Both the position numbers and the translations under genes were made by a program. 64,000 nt of DNA from Piscinibacter sp. (lineage in GTDB: Bacteria; Pseudomonadota; Gammaproteobacteria; Burkholderiales; Burkholderiaceae_C), in NCBI GenBank assembly GCA_016706565.1, contig JADJJI010000006.1, positions 62,001-126,000 of the forward strand. Reading direction: 5' to 3'. Below the pieces are notes generated by a model. It did no database searches, was not told the DNA's origin, and saw only the letters and a list, made by a program, of their open reading frames with translations. Of this stretch, positions 25,151-34,652 are shown one piece after another (the stretch's first letter is position 1; each line of letters opens with the position of its first letter).

Positions 25151-26577
25151 CGCACGACCCAACCGACGGTCGCGACCGCGAGCCCAGCCTGAACGCCGAT
25201 GCTGCGGCAGACGGCAACACGATCTCCCCCCTGCCCGGCGAGCCCGGCATCCCCAACGTCGCGACCCGGCAGCGCATGGCTGTGTCGACGAAGGGTCTGC
25301 TGGCCGTGGTCCTGCTCATCGGCTCCCTGGTTGCGGTCGCTGCCTTTGCGATCCAGCGCTTCTCGGCCAGCGGCAAGAGCGCCGATGAGGCGGGGTCGAA
25401 GCTGATGAAGGACAAGCCCACGGCCGCCACCTCCGAGCCGCGCAAGCTCGAGATGCCGCCGGCACCGACTGCCAGTGCGGCAGTGGCCGCGTCCCCTCGC
25501 ATCCCTGCACTGACGCCCACGGCCGACGAAGTGGCAGATCCCATCGGTGTCCGGCGCACCGGATCGGGTGCACCCGCATCGACTGGCCAGAAAGTGGCCC
25601 CTCCTGAGGACGCCCCCATCCTGCTGGTGACCACGCGGCCAGGAGCCACTCCTCCGCAGGGTGTCTCCATGCGCAGGACTGATGCGTCGGCGCAGTCGGC
25701 CGAAGCGATGCCTGAACCAGAGCCCGCCGATCCCAACGACCCGCTTGCCGCGACATCGCGCAACCTCCAGGGTTACCAGCGGCAGCTTCAGGGTCTGCTC
25801 GAAAACTTGACGAAGACAGCAGCGCAGGCGACCGGCCAGGCCACCGGGCAGATGCCGTCAGGAGCCCTTCTGGGCGGGTCGCCGATGGCAAGCCCGGCAG
25901 CACTTGCTGGGCCTGCCGCCGGGGGCGGCCTCTTCGGGGGCCAGCTACAGGGCTCAGCCACCCCCAAGGTGGCGGCATCCATGCTGGGCAACCGCAGCCT
26001 CACGCTGCCCAAAGGCACGGCGTTCACCTGCGCCCTGAAGACCAAAGTCATCAGCGCCGTGTCCGGCCTCGTCGGCTGCCAAGTCCAGCGCAATGTTTTC
26101 AGCGACGACGGCCGGGTGCTGCTGATCGAACGCGGCTCGCACCTGGACGGCGAGTACCGCATCGCCTCGGTCCGGCCTGGCACGGTCCGCATCCCCGTGC
26201 TGTGGACCCGCATCCGCACGCCGCTGGGCGTGACGGTGGACATCGACTCCCCCGGCACCGGCCAACTCGGCGAGTCGGGCATCGACGGCTACGTCGACAA
26301 CCGCTGGGGCGAGCGCATCGGCGCGGCCATGCTGTTGTCGCTGATCGACGACTCGGTCAAGTTGGTCATCCAGAACCAGGCCAGCGACCGCCAGGCCGAC
26401 ACCATCGTGCTGCCCTCCACCACGGCCAACACCAGCAAGCTGGCCGAGAAGGTGCTGGACAGCACCATCAACATCCCGCCGCTGATCTACCAAAACCAGG
26501 GCGGCATCGTCGGCATCTACGTCGCGCGCGACGTGGATTTCTCGTCGGTGTACGAGCTCAAGCCGGCGGAGCGATGA
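25147..26577 (+). CDS. virB10: VirB10/TrbI-like energy-sensing channel protein
   Basis: This 476-residue protein has a cytoplasmic tail, one inner-membrane helix (LLAVVLLIGSLVAVAAFAIQ, about 51-70), a Pro/Ala-rich periplasmic stretch with many low-complexity segments, and the C-terminal beta-barrel domain. Its conserved parts include LPKGTAFTCALKTKVIS, GRVLLIERGSHLDGEYR and SPGTGQLGESGIDGYVDNRW. VirB10 spans both membranes. It overlaps virB11 by ATGA. Confidence 0.95.
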   Translation: MTHDPTDGRDREPSLNADAAADGNTISPLPGEPGIPNVATRQRMAVSTKGLLAVVLLIGSLVAVAAFAIQRFSASGKSADEAGSKLMKDKPTAATSEPRKLEMPPAPTASAAVAASPRIPALTPTADEVADPIGVRRTGSGAPASTGQKVAPPEDAPILLVTTRPGATPPQGVSMRRTDASAQSAEAMPEPEPADPNDPLAATSRNLQGYQRQLQGLLENLTKTAAQATGQATGQMPSGALLGGSPMASPAALAGPAAGGGLFGGQLQGSATPKVAASMLGNRSLTLPKGTAFTCALKTKVISAVSGLVGCQVQRNVFSDDGRVLLIERGSHLDGEYRIASVRPGTVRIPVLWTRIRTPLGVTVDIDSPGTGQLGESGIDGYVDNRWGERIGAAMLLSLIDDSVKLVIQNQASDRQADTIVLPSTTANTSKLAEKVLDSTINIPPLIYQNQGGIVGIYVARDVDFSSVYELKPAER

Positions 26578-27659
26578 GCGCGCTTCAACACGACAACGAC
26601 GGGCCCGGCGACGGCTGGTGCGGCGACGCCACGTCGGTGGTCGAGTTCCTGCGCCCGCTGCGTGAACAGCTCGATGCGCCCGGCGTGCTGGAGGTCTGTG
26701 TCAACCGGCCCGGCGAACTGCTGGTGGAGACGGTGCGCGGCTGGCAGACCGTGCCAGCGCCAGAGATGACGCAGGAGCGTTGCCTGTCGCTGGCCACGGC
26801 CGTGGCGACCTACTGCGACCAGCAGGTCAACCAGGAACGGCCGCTGCTGTCGGCCACGCTGCCCAGCGGCGAGCGCATCCAGTTCGTCATCCCGCCGGCC
26901 GTGCCCCGCGGCACGGTGTCGATCACGGTGCGCAAGCCGTCGCACCTGATCAAGCGGCTGGACGACTTCGAGCGCGAAGGCCTGTTCGAGCGCACGGCCA
27001 CGGTGACGCGAACGCCGAACGCCGAGTTGCTGCCCTTCGAGCGCGAACTGGTGGAGCTGAAGGATGCCGGACGCTACGCCGAGTTCCTGCGCTTGGCGGT
27101 GCGCAGGCACCAGACCATCGTGGTCAGCGGCAAGACCGGCTCGGGCAAGACCACCTTCATGAAAGGCCTGGTCGAGGAAGTGTCGAAGCACGAGCGGCTC
27201 ATCACGATCCAGGACACGGCTGAGCTGACGCTGCCGAACCACCCGAACGTGGTGCACCTGTTCTACAGCAAGGATGCGCAGGGCACGGCCCGTGTCACCG
27301 CCAAGTCGCTGCTCGAAGCCTGCCTGCGCATGAAGCCGGACCGCATCTTCCTGGCTGAAGTGCGTGGCGACGAGTGCTTCTACTTCGTGCGGCTCGCGGC
27401 ATCCGGCCACCCGGGCAGCATCACGAGCGTTCATGCAGGCAGCTGCGCGCTCGCCTTCGAGCAGATGTCGCTGATGATCCGCGAGACCGGCGCCGGCGGC
27501 GGCCTGCGCATGAACGAGATCAAGTGGCTGCTGAGCGTCGTCGTCGACGTCATCGTGCAGTTCGATCGCGACGAGCGCGGGCGCTTCATCTCCGAGATCC
27601 TCTACGAGCCCCGGCGTCAGCGGCTCGGCCGATGGGATCAACAGGCGGCAGCGGCATGA
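26574..27659 (+). CDS. virB11: VirB11/TrbB ATPase
   Basis: This 361-residue hexameric traffic ATPase sits at the cytoplasmic face of the channel. It has the N-terminal domain with RPLLSATLPSGERIQFVIPP, the Walker A motif SGKTGSGKTTFMKGL near residue 184, an Asp box in LITIQDTAELTLP, the Walker B region RIFLAEVRGDECFYF, and the His box GHPGSITSVHAG. The start overlaps virB10 and the stop overlaps virD4, both by ATGA. Confidence 0.96.
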   Translation: MSALQHDNDGPGDGWCGDATSVVEFLRPLREQLDAPGVLEVCVNRPGELLVETVRGWQTVPAPEMTQERCLSLATAVATYCDQQVNQERPLLSATLPSGERIQFVIPPAVPRGTVSITVRKPSHLIKRLDDFEREGLFERTATVTRTPNAELLPFERELVELKDAGRYAEFLRLAVRRHQTIVVSGKTGSGKTTFMKGLVEEVSKHERLITIQDTAELTLPNHPNVVHLFYSKDAQGTARVTAKSLLEACLRMKPDRIFLAEVRGDECFYFVRLAASGHPGSITSVHAGSCALAFEQMSLMIRETGAGGGLRMNEIKWLLSVVVDVIVQFDRDERGRFISEILYEPRRQRLGRWDQQAAAA

Positions 27660-29740
27660 GCAGCGTCGCGGCCCTGCCCTTCTCGGCCTGGCCCGCCAGC
27701 CGCAAGGTTGCGGCGGGCGTCTTCGCCGTAGGCGGCTATGTCGCTCTGACCTGCGCGGCCGTGTACCTGGCCGGCGTGCTCTTCCTCGTGCTTAACAAGG
27801 CGAACCCCAAGCAGGCGCAGTTCGCCAGCATCGTCCACTACTGGGACCTGTACGCCGACGATGCCCAGCTGCGCAAGAAGCTGCAGCTTGCGATCGGCGT
27901 CTCGGGGATTGGCCTGCTGATCCTGCTGCCGGCCGGCCTGGTCGCCGCCGCAAGGCCGCGGCGGGCGCTGCATGGCGATGCCCGGTTCGCCAGTGCGGCC
28001 GAGGTCGATCGCGCGGGGCTTACGGGCGGCGACGGACAGCCGGGCATCCTCATCGGTCGCCACCGCGGCAAGTTCCTGTCGCTACCCGGCCAGCTCTCGG
28101 TGATGCTGTCGGCGCCCACGCGCAGCGGCAAGGGCGTGGGCGTCGTCATCCCCAATCTGCTGAACTGGCCCGACTCGGTCGTGGTGCTCGACATCAAGGG
28201 CGAGAACTACGACATCACGGCCGGCTACCGCGCCGCGCACGGCCAGGCCGTCTATGCCTTCTCTCCTTTCGACGAGGACGCGCGCAGCCACCGCTGGAAC
28301 CCGCTGACCGCCGTGCGGTCGAGCCCGCTGCACCGCGTCGGCGACTTGCTCACCATCGGACAGGTCTTCTTCTCGAACGATGGCAGTGGCACCTCGTCCG
28401 AGGCCTTCTTCAACGACCAGGCGCGCAACCTGTTCCTCGGCCTGGGCCTCGTCCTCCTCGAAACCCCTTCACTCCCCCGCACCATCGGCGAGATGCTGCG
28501 CCAGTCCTCGGGCAAGGGCCGGTCGCTGAAGGACCACCTGAGCGGCCTGATCACCCAGCGCCGCGAGGAAGCTTCATCCACGAGCCCGCCGCTGTCCGAC
28601 GAATGCACCGACGCCCTGCAGCGACTTCTTTCGAACTCGGAGAACACGCTGTCCAGCGTGGTCGCCACCTTCAACGCGCCGCTGACGATCTTTGCGGATG
28701 CGGTGGTCGATGCAGCCACCAGCGCCGACGACTTCCGGCTCGAGGACGTGCGACGGCATCGCATGTCGGTCTACGTGCGCATCCCGCCCAACCGGCTGGC
28801 CAATGCCCGGCCGCTGCTGAACCTGTTCTTCTCACAACTCGTCAGCCTGAACACCCAGCATCTGCCCGAGCAGGACCCGACGTTGAAAGTGCAGTGCCTG
28901 CTGGTCAACGACGAGTTCACGGCGATGGGCCGCGTGGGCGTCATCACGACCGCTGCGGCCTTCCTGGCCGGCTACAACCTGCGCCTGCTGACGGTGGTGC
29001 AGGCCATGTCGCAGCTCGACGCCGTCTACGGCGACAAGGAGGCACGCACCTTCGCCACCAACCACGGCCTGCAGATCCTCTACGCGCCGCGCGAGCAGCG
29101 CGACGCGGACGAGTACAGCGCCATGCTCGGCCACTTCACCGAGCGCGCGACCTCTCGCGGGCGCAGCCGGTCTTTCAGCGGACATGGGTCGAGCACGGTC
29201 AGCCGCAACGAGAGCGAGCAGCGCCGTGCGCTGCTGCTGCCGCAGGAGTTCAAGGAACTGGGCAGCGAGCGCCTGGTGGTGATCTTCGAGAACTGCAAGC
29301 CGATCCTCGGCGAGAAGATCCGCTACTACCGCGACAAGGCTTTCCTGTCGCGAATGCTGAAGGCACCGACCGTGCCACGCATGGACATGGACCTGCACCT
29401 GGCGCGCGTGCAGCAGCGATGGCGCTATGCCGACGACGAACTGCCTGCAGGGCAGACGCTGACCCTGGAGGCATTGGCGCACGAAACGCGGCTGCTGCCG
29501 GACTCTTTTGAAGGCACCCCGGAAATGGTTGCCGACGAGTTGCTGGCCTTCTTCGACAAGGGCGCACCGGGTATCCCTGGCATCGGCGGCTCCATCGAGC
29601 CCGCCGCTGATGAAGACGGCGTTCTGCTCACCGAACGCGACGCGGCCGTGATGGCGCTCGATGTGGCTGCACTCGACGCCGACACCGAGCTGGCAACAGG
29701 CAGCGAACCCCACGCGCCAGACGCCCAAATCTTGTCTTGA
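27656..29740 (+). CDS. virD4: VirD4/TraG type IV coupling protein
   Basis: This 694-residue coupling protein brings the relaxase-DNA complex to the channel. Two N-terminal transmembrane helices (about residues 12-42 and 75-100) precede the TraG/VirD4 ATPase domain: Walker A APTRSGKGVGVVIPNLL near 152, LDIKGENYDITAGYR, Walker B VQCLLVNDEFTAMG near 417, and TVVQAMSQLDAVYG. An acidic C-terminal tail of about 90 residues may help substrate choice. It is the last of the tightly overlapped virB genes. Confidence 0.96.
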   Translation: MSSVAALPFSAWPASRKVAAGVFAVGGYVALTCAAVYLAGVLFLVLNKANPKQAQFASIVHYWDLYADDAQLRKKLQLAIGVSGIGLLILLPAGLVAAARPRRALHGDARFASAAEVDRAGLTGGDGQPGILIGRHRGKFLSLPGQLSVMLSAPTRSGKGVGVVIPNLLNWPDSVVVLDIKGENYDITAGYRAAHGQAVYAFSPFDEDARSHRWNPLTAVRSSPLHRVGDLLTIGQVFFSNDGSGTSSEAFFNDQARNLFLGLGLVLLETPSLPRTIGEMLRQSSGKGRSLKDHLSGLITQRREEASSTSPPLSDECTDALQRLLSNSENTLSSVVATFNAPLTIFADAVVDAATSADDFRLEDVRRHRMSVYVRIPPNRLANARPLLNLFFSQLVSLNTQHLPEQDPTLKVQCLLVNDEFTAMGRVGVITTAAAFLAGYNLRLLTVVQAMSQLDAVYGDKEARTFATNHGLQILYAPREQRDADEYSAMLGHFTERATSRGRSRSFSGHGSSTVSRNESEQRRALLLPQEFKELGSERLVVIFENCKPILGEKIRYYRDKAFLSRMLKAPTVPRMDMDLHLARVQQRWRYADDELPAGQTLTLEALAHETRLLPDSFEGTPEMVADELLAFFDKGAPGIPGIGGSIEPAADEDGVLLTERDAAVMALDVAALDADTELATGSEPHAPDAQILS

Positions 29741-29758
29741 GACCGCGGGAGATCTGCC

Positions 29759-30403
29759 ATGCGCCAAACCATCCCCCTGATTCCCTGGCTGCTCGTGCTC
29801 GCCTCGTGCAGCTCGCCACCGAAGCCGCCCACCGTCGACGAATCGCAGAAGCGGCCGGTCAATTCCCAGATGGCCGTGGAACTGCATGTCTGCAAGAACG
29901 ACTTGCAGAACACGCGCCTGATGGCCACCGAGTCCGGCCGCGTGGCGGAGACGACCGCCGCCACGCTGGCCAACTTGGCTGCGCGTCAGCAGATCCTCAC
30001 AGCCATGCAGGGGGCGCCAGGTCAACAGCCCAAAGCCAACAGCGTCTTCACCGTGCGCTTCGACTTCGGCAGCACGCGCGTTGTCATCCCCACGGATATC
30101 GCTGCAACCCTGGTCGAGGACGCCAAGGCTTCGCCCCTGGTCATGCTGCGCGGGCGCACCGACGGCACCAGCGACGCGCCTGCCGAGAGCCGCATCGCCC
30201 GGGACCGGGCCGCCGCCGTGCGCGACTACTTGGTGGCTGCTGGCGTAGACCCGGCCCGCATCCGCGCCACCTACCAGCCGGCCGGCGATCACGTGGCCGA
30301 CAACGCCAGCGCCGGGGGCCGCGGCCTGAATCGCCGCGTCGAGATCGAGCTGTACCGCGCGCTGCCTGTCGCGATGAGCACGACCGCTGTCGCACTGCCC
30401 TGA
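29759..30403 (+). CDS. OmpA-family lipoprotein of the conjugation operon
   Basis: This 214-residue lipoprotein has a lipobox LASC at residues 14-17 (acylated Cys17), so it is probably anchored in the outer membrane. The C-terminal OmpA-like peptidoglycan-binding domain has VRFDFGSTRVVIP, LRGRTDGTSDAPAESRIARD and a NASAGGRGLNRRVEIELY tail. It starts 18 bp after virD4 and may replace a VirB7-like lipoprotein in stabilising the channel. Confidence 0.9.
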   Translation: MRQTIPLIPWLLVLASCSSPPKPPTVDESQKRPVNSQMAVELHVCKNDLQNTRLMATESGRVAETTAATLANLAARQQILTAMQGAPGQQPKANSVFTVRFDFGSTRVVIPTDIAATLVEDAKASPLVMLRGRTDGTSDAPAESRIARDRAAAVRDYLVAAGVDPARIRATYQPAGDHVADNASAGGRGLNRRVEIELYRALPVAMSTTAVALP

Positions 30404-30435
30404 GCTCTCAGTCAACCCAACATTGCGAGGTCGCC

Positions 30436-31578
30436 ATGGATGCAGACAACTCTCCCGTTCGCCGAGCAGCACCCACCCAGGGCGGCACCGTCGAGCCCGC
30501 GAACCGCGCGCCCGTAGCCATTGCGCGTTTTCAGACGCCGGACCAGGCCGCTGGCGAGCGCTACGAGATGCGCGATCCGTTCGCCGAGGTCACGTACCGG
30601 GCTAACACCCTGCCGGAGATGTTGGGCAAAGCCGAGCAATTGGGCAGCACGCGTTTCGTCGCGGTAGCCGAGGACGGCAAGCGCACCCCGATCCAGAAGG
30701 TCGACGGCGAGTGGCAGCGAGGCCAGCAGCGGCCGGCGGCACCCGAGCGCCCCCTGGACCCTGTGCCTCCGCGTGACGAGGTGCCCGGCACGACGAACGT
30801 CGTCTCGATGCCCGGCACCACCAAGACACCGCCTCAACCCGAGCAAGTCGACGGGAAAGCCATCGCGAAGATCGACGCCCAGGCCGAACGCACTGCCCTG
30901 GTTGCCCGCCTCGAATCGGCGCTGACTGACCGCTACATCATCAAGCGCGCCCCGGTGACGGTGGGCGACGTGACCATCGGCCGCACCGAATACCGCTTCC
31001 GCGGCGACACCTCGCGCGTGGCCTTCACCGAGTCGACCTTCCGCCTGGCCACTGACACCAACAGCCCGTCGGTCGCCCGTTCGATGGTCGATGTGGCCGA
31101 AGCGCGCAACTGGAAGGCGCTGCGCGTATCGGGCAACGAAGACTTCAAGCGCATGGTCTGGCTCGAGGCGTCGGTCCGCGGCGTCAAGACCCTGGGCTAC
31201 GAGCCGAACCCGGGCGACCTGGAGTTGCTCAAACGCGAACGCGAGGCTCGGCTCGTCAATCGCATCGAGCCGGCCCGTGATGCCAGCGGCGGCACCGCAG
31301 CGGCGCCTGCCGAAAAGGCATCCGCTCGCGGCGGCGGTGGCCGCCAGGCCGTGCTGGCCGCCATCGAGGCGGTGCTGGTCGCCAAGAAGGTGCCCGAGAA
31401 GCAGCGCGCGGCCGTGATGGCAGCCGCCACCGAGAAGCTGGCCCAGCGCATCCGCGACGGTCAGGTGCCCAAGGTCAAGGTCTACGACAAGGCGGCGCCG
31501 TCGCAGCGCCCTGTCGCCGTGCCGACACCCGAGATGCAGCGCACGCGCGACCGAGCTGCGCCAGCGCCTGTGCGATGA
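30436..31578 (+). CDS. LPD7-domain protein of the conjugation region
   Basis: This 380-residue protein has a disordered N-terminus and a central domain (about residues 145-260) resembling the LPD7 domain found at the ends of large relaxases and primases. That domain contains FRGDTSRVAFTESTFRLATD, MVDVAEARNWKALRVSGNED and FKRMVWLEASVRGVKTLGYE. The C-terminus is helical and basic. No relaxase or primase catalytic motif is present, so it looks like a stand-alone version of a module normally fused to a relaxase. It lies 32 bp after the OmpA-type lipoprotein gene in the same direction. Confidence 0.75.
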   Translation: MDADNSPVRRAAPTQGGTVEPANRAPVAIARFQTPDQAAGERYEMRDPFAEVTYRANTLPEMLGKAEQLGSTRFVAVAEDGKRTPIQKVDGEWQRGQQRPAAPERPLDPVPPRDEVPGTTNVVSMPGTTKTPPQPEQVDGKAIAKIDAQAERTALVARLESALTDRYIIKRAPVTVGDVTIGRTEYRFRGDTSRVAFTESTFRLATDTNSPSVARSMVDVAEARNWKALRVSGNEDFKRMVWLEASVRGVKTLGYEPNPGDLELLKREREARLVNRIEPARDASGGTAAAPAEKASARGGGGRQAVLAAIEAVLVAKKVPEKQRAAVMAAATEKLAQRIRDGQVPKVKVYDKAAPSQRPVAVPTPEMQRTRDRAAPAPVR

Positions 31579-31588
31579 GGCTTCGCAG

Positions 31589-32839
31589 ATGGAAACTTCC
31601 GTCCACGGCATCACTGCGCCGTCCGCTGTCTACGAGATCGCCACCCGACGCTTCGAGCTAGGATCGTCTGGCTTCGCCGAGGCCATCGCCGACGCTCACG
31701 CAGCCCACCAGCGCCCACACTGCATGTGCATGGTCGCAGGCGTCGAGATGTACGTGGCGCGCCTGGGCGAGGGCTACATCGTCAAGCGCATGCCCGACAC
31801 GGGCAGCCACCACGCGCCTGACTGCCCGTCCTACGAACCGCCGGCCGAGTTCTCCGGCCTGGGGCAGGTACTGGGCAGCGCGATCACCGAAGACCCGGCC
31901 ACCGGCGAGACGACACTTAAGCTCGACTTCCCGCTGACCAAGATGCCCGGCCGTTCGCATATGCCACCAGCAGGCGGCGACAGTGACAGCGTCGTCAGCG
32001 ACGGCACCAGACTCTCGCTGCGCGGCCTGCTGCACTACCTGTGGGACCAAGCCGAACTGACGCGCTGGCAGCCGGGATTTGCAGGCAAGCGGTCGTGGGC
32101 GACGGTACGCAAGCATCTGCTCCAGGCGGCCCAGCACAAGATCACGCGCGGGACAGACATCCAAACAAGGCTCTACATCCCTGAACCCTTCTGCGTCGAA
32201 AAGCGGGACGTCATTAACGCTCGCCGACTGACGCGATGGGCGTATGCCAAGTCGCTACCAGGCAAGCCGCAGCAATTGATGCTGCTGATTGCCGAGGTAA
32301 AGGAGATCGTGCCGGCGAGGTACGGCTATAAGGCTGTGGTAAAGCATGTGCCCGACCAGGCCTTTGCGATAGATGAGCGTCTGTACCGGAGACTTGGCCG
32401 CCGGTTCGAGGGCGAACTGGCGCTGTGGAGCGCTTCAGAAGCGATACACATGCTGGCTATTGCGACAATCAGCGTTAGCGAGGCTGGAGTTCCAACAATC
32501 ACGGAACTGTCTCTAATGCCGGTCACTGCTCAATGGTTGCCGATCGAGAGCGCCTTCGAGCTTCAGTTGATCGAGACGCTGGTTCATGAAGGTCGCGCGT
32601 TCACGCGGGGACTGCGGTACGGCTTGTCGCTGGAGCAGACGCTTGCCAGCGCGATCCTTACTGACACGAGCGCATCGCCATGCCCCCTCTACGTTCTGCC
32701 ACAACCCGGAGCCACTGATGACGCGCCGCTGATGTTGCACGCGTCGCCCCAAACATGGGTCTGGCGAACCTCCTGCGGAGGGATGCCACCGCTTCCCACA
32801 AAGCAATGTCGGATTGAGCCACCTATTACAACGCAGTAG
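31589..32839 (+). CDS. DUF1173 family protein
   Basis: This 416-residue protein carries CMCMVAGVEMYVARLGEGYI and VKRMPDTGSHHAPDCPSYEP (about residues 46-90), the Cys/His pattern of DUF1173 proteins often found in ICEs and plasmids. The pattern could bind a metal. The role is unknown. The first 570 bp share the GC-rich codon use of the conjugation operon. From about 32160 on, codons ending in A or T are clearly more frequent, so the 3' part may have a different history. It is the last plus-strand gene before the defence island. Confidence 0.8.
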   Translation: METSVHGITAPSAVYEIATRRFELGSSGFAEAIADAHAAHQRPHCMCMVAGVEMYVARLGEGYIVKRMPDTGSHHAPDCPSYEPPAEFSGLGQVLGSAITEDPATGETTLKLDFPLTKMPGRSHMPPAGGDSDSVVSDGTRLSLRGLLHYLWDQAELTRWQPGFAGKRSWATVRKHLLQAAQHKITRGTDIQTRLYIPEPFCVEKRDVINARRLTRWAYAKSLPGKPQQLMLLIAEVKEIVPARYGYKAVVKHVPDQAFAIDERLYRRLGRRFEGELALWSASEAIHMLAIATISVSEAGVPTITELSLMPVTAQWLPIESAFELQLIETLVHEGRAFTRGLRYGLSLEQTLASAILTDTSASPCPLYVLPQPGATDDAPLMLHASPQTWVWRTSCGGMPPLPTKQCRIEPPITTQ

Positions 32840-32927
32840 GCGTGATCGACATGCACCCCACCTCAAGGCAAGTGGCCCGCGTGGACCGCGAGGCATCGGC
32901 GAAAGCCTTCCCGATCCAAGGGAGTAC

Positions 32928-34652
32928 TCATTGGCATGCCGCCATCTTTAGCGCAGCGCACGTTGTCGCGCGCCCCACGATGACCAGCAGCGACTTCGCG
33001 CGGCTCATGCCTACGTAAAGCAGCTCTTGCCGCTGTGACAAGTCGATGGTGTCCAAGCCCCATAAGATCACGATTGGCGATTCGAGACCCTTGAATCGTT
33101 GGATGGTGTCGATCAGGACCGTGGACTTGCCTCGAACCCCCTCCTCAAGCCAAGTTGCTGGTTTCGGCAACGGAAGCCTTCTCAGGGCAGCGTAGTACTC
33201 GGCCTTGTGCAAGGCATCGGCTACCAGCACCGTGATGTCACCGGGCGCGACACCCTGTCTCGCAACAAGGTCGACGATGCGGGCATTGATCTTGGCCGCC
33301 TGTGGGTCTCGACTTGGTGACTCGTCAAACTGAACGTCATCACCCTGAATGTCCGGCGGATTCACTGGAACGCCCTTGTAGTGCTTGTAGGCGGCTTCGT
33401 GAATCGGCGCCGTGTTACGGCAATTCGTGGTCAACGAGAACGGCTCGTCGCGGATGGGGAAAGTCCCTGCGCGGGCATACAAATTCTGGTTGTCGTCGTA
33501 GAACACGTATAGCGGGCTGCTGTCGTAGTCGGTCAGCAGCAGCTCGAGCGGAACCCAGAATTCCTCGCGAAAGTCCTGGCCCTCGTCACAGACGATGGCG
33601 TCGTACCGATCGGGAAGAATTTCGAGGGAGTACCCGAGCGCATTGGGTAGTTGCACCTCGTAGAGATCCTTGCCCGGATAGGTGACCTTGGCTTCGGAAA
33701 CCAGGTCCCGCCCAGATGCTCGATTGGCTCTCTCAACCTGCCGGTGGCACAGTTGATGAAAGCTCATCACATCAAGATTCGGGTTGCCGGCGCATAGGCT
33801 TGATAGGTGGTCCGCGAGCTGCCGGTTGTAGCAAGTCAGCAGCGTTCGGAACCCCTCGGATGCAAGGCGACGTGCTTTTTCAAGTGCCAAGACCGTCTTG
33901 CCCGTGCCTGCGCCACCGCTCACGGCCACTCTGCGGTGGGAGCGCAAGAAGTCGAGCACCCGAATCTGGTCCTTGGTGAGAACCAGCCGACGCGCCTCCT
34001 GGTCGGCCAACTGCGACGAGATCAGCGGCGCGACCACGAAAGATCGCGCAAACACCTCGCGAAAGACATCGACGCCGCGCCTGCCCATCGGTGTGAATCC
34101 CGACGCATCGTTGCCCCAATAGGCAAAGACCGCATCGATCCACGCCTTCGGATCTTGGAGATCCTTCGCGCAGCCGACCAGGGCTGACGGCATGTCGGGC
34201 CGGCTCAGGGCATTCGCCTCGCCGACATCAGGGAAGAACACCGCATGGCCTCTGAGGACGTTGGCGAGCGAGAGATCCCGCCAACGCTGGTGCTCATTCA
34301 GCTTGGACCGAACCGAATACTTCGCCTTCAGCGCCTGGTTGACGGGGTTGTTGATCGCATGCTTTTGAAGATGGCGATCAACGGAAAACCAGTCCCCGCA
34401 GCTGGAGTCGAACCCGACGCCGCCACCCTTGACCTCGATGCACACGTACCCGAGATCCGGGTGACAGACGACGAAGTCGGTTTCGCCATCCTTGGCTTGC
34501 TCTTCCTCGCGGCGCAAGATCCAACCAACCTGGAAGAAGACGACAAAGTCGCGGGGAATACCATCCCTCAGCGCCCTGTAGACCTTTGCCTCTGCCTGGG
34601 ATGGCAAGTCCGCCAGTTGGGCATCGGTCAGTTCAGGAATGATCGTTGTCAT
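32928..34652 (-). CDS. NERD nuclease-UvrD-like helicase fusion
   Basis: This 574-residue protein is probably a DNA-acting defence or repair enzyme. The N-terminal NERD domain has GETDFVVCHPDLGYVCIEVK with Asp59, Glu73 and Lys75 forming a PD-(D/E)XK-like site. An SF1A helicase follows: Walker A SGGAGTGKTVLALEKA near residue 245, DAIVCDEGQDF near 350, YVFYDDNQNLYARAG, and motif VI YVGMSRAKSLLVIVG near 547. It is short for UvrD. The ATG at 34652 overlaps the end of the sacsin-like gene by 20 bp, so it is translated as part of that operon. Gabija GajB is also a UvrD-like helicase, but lacks NERD as far as I know. Confidence 0.9.
   Translation of the reverse strand: MTTIIPELTDAQLADLPSQAEAKVYRALRDGIPRDFVVFFQVGWILRREEEQAKDGETDFVVCHPDLGYVCIEVKGGGVGFDSSCGDWFSVDRHLQKHAINNPVNQALKAKYSVRSKLNEHQRWRDLSLANVLRGHAVFFPDVGEANALSRPDMPSALVGCAKDLQDPKAWIDAVFAYWGNDASGFTPMGRRGVDVFREVFARSFVVAPLISSQLADQEARRLVLTKDQIRVLDFLRSHRRVAVSGGAGTGKTVLALEKARRLASEGFRTLLTCYNRQLADHLSSLCAGNPNLDVMSFHQLCHRQVERANRASGRDLVSEAKVTYPGKDLYEVQLPNALGYSLEILPDRYDAIVCDEGQDFREEFWVPLELLLTDYDSSPLYVFYDDNQNLYARAGTFPIRDEPFSLTTNCRNTAPIHEAAYKHYKGVPVNPPDIQGDDVQFDESPSRDPQAAKINARIVDLVARQGVAPGDITVLVADALHKAEYYAALRRLPLPKPATWLEEGVRGKSTVLIDTIQRFKGLESPIVILWGLDTIDLSQRQELLYVGMSRAKSLLVIVGRATTCAALKMAACQ

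Noticed and set aside
32840-32927. Terminator between the convergent DUF1173 and helicase genes
   Set aside because: No stem-loop followed by a T-run is visible in these 88 bp.
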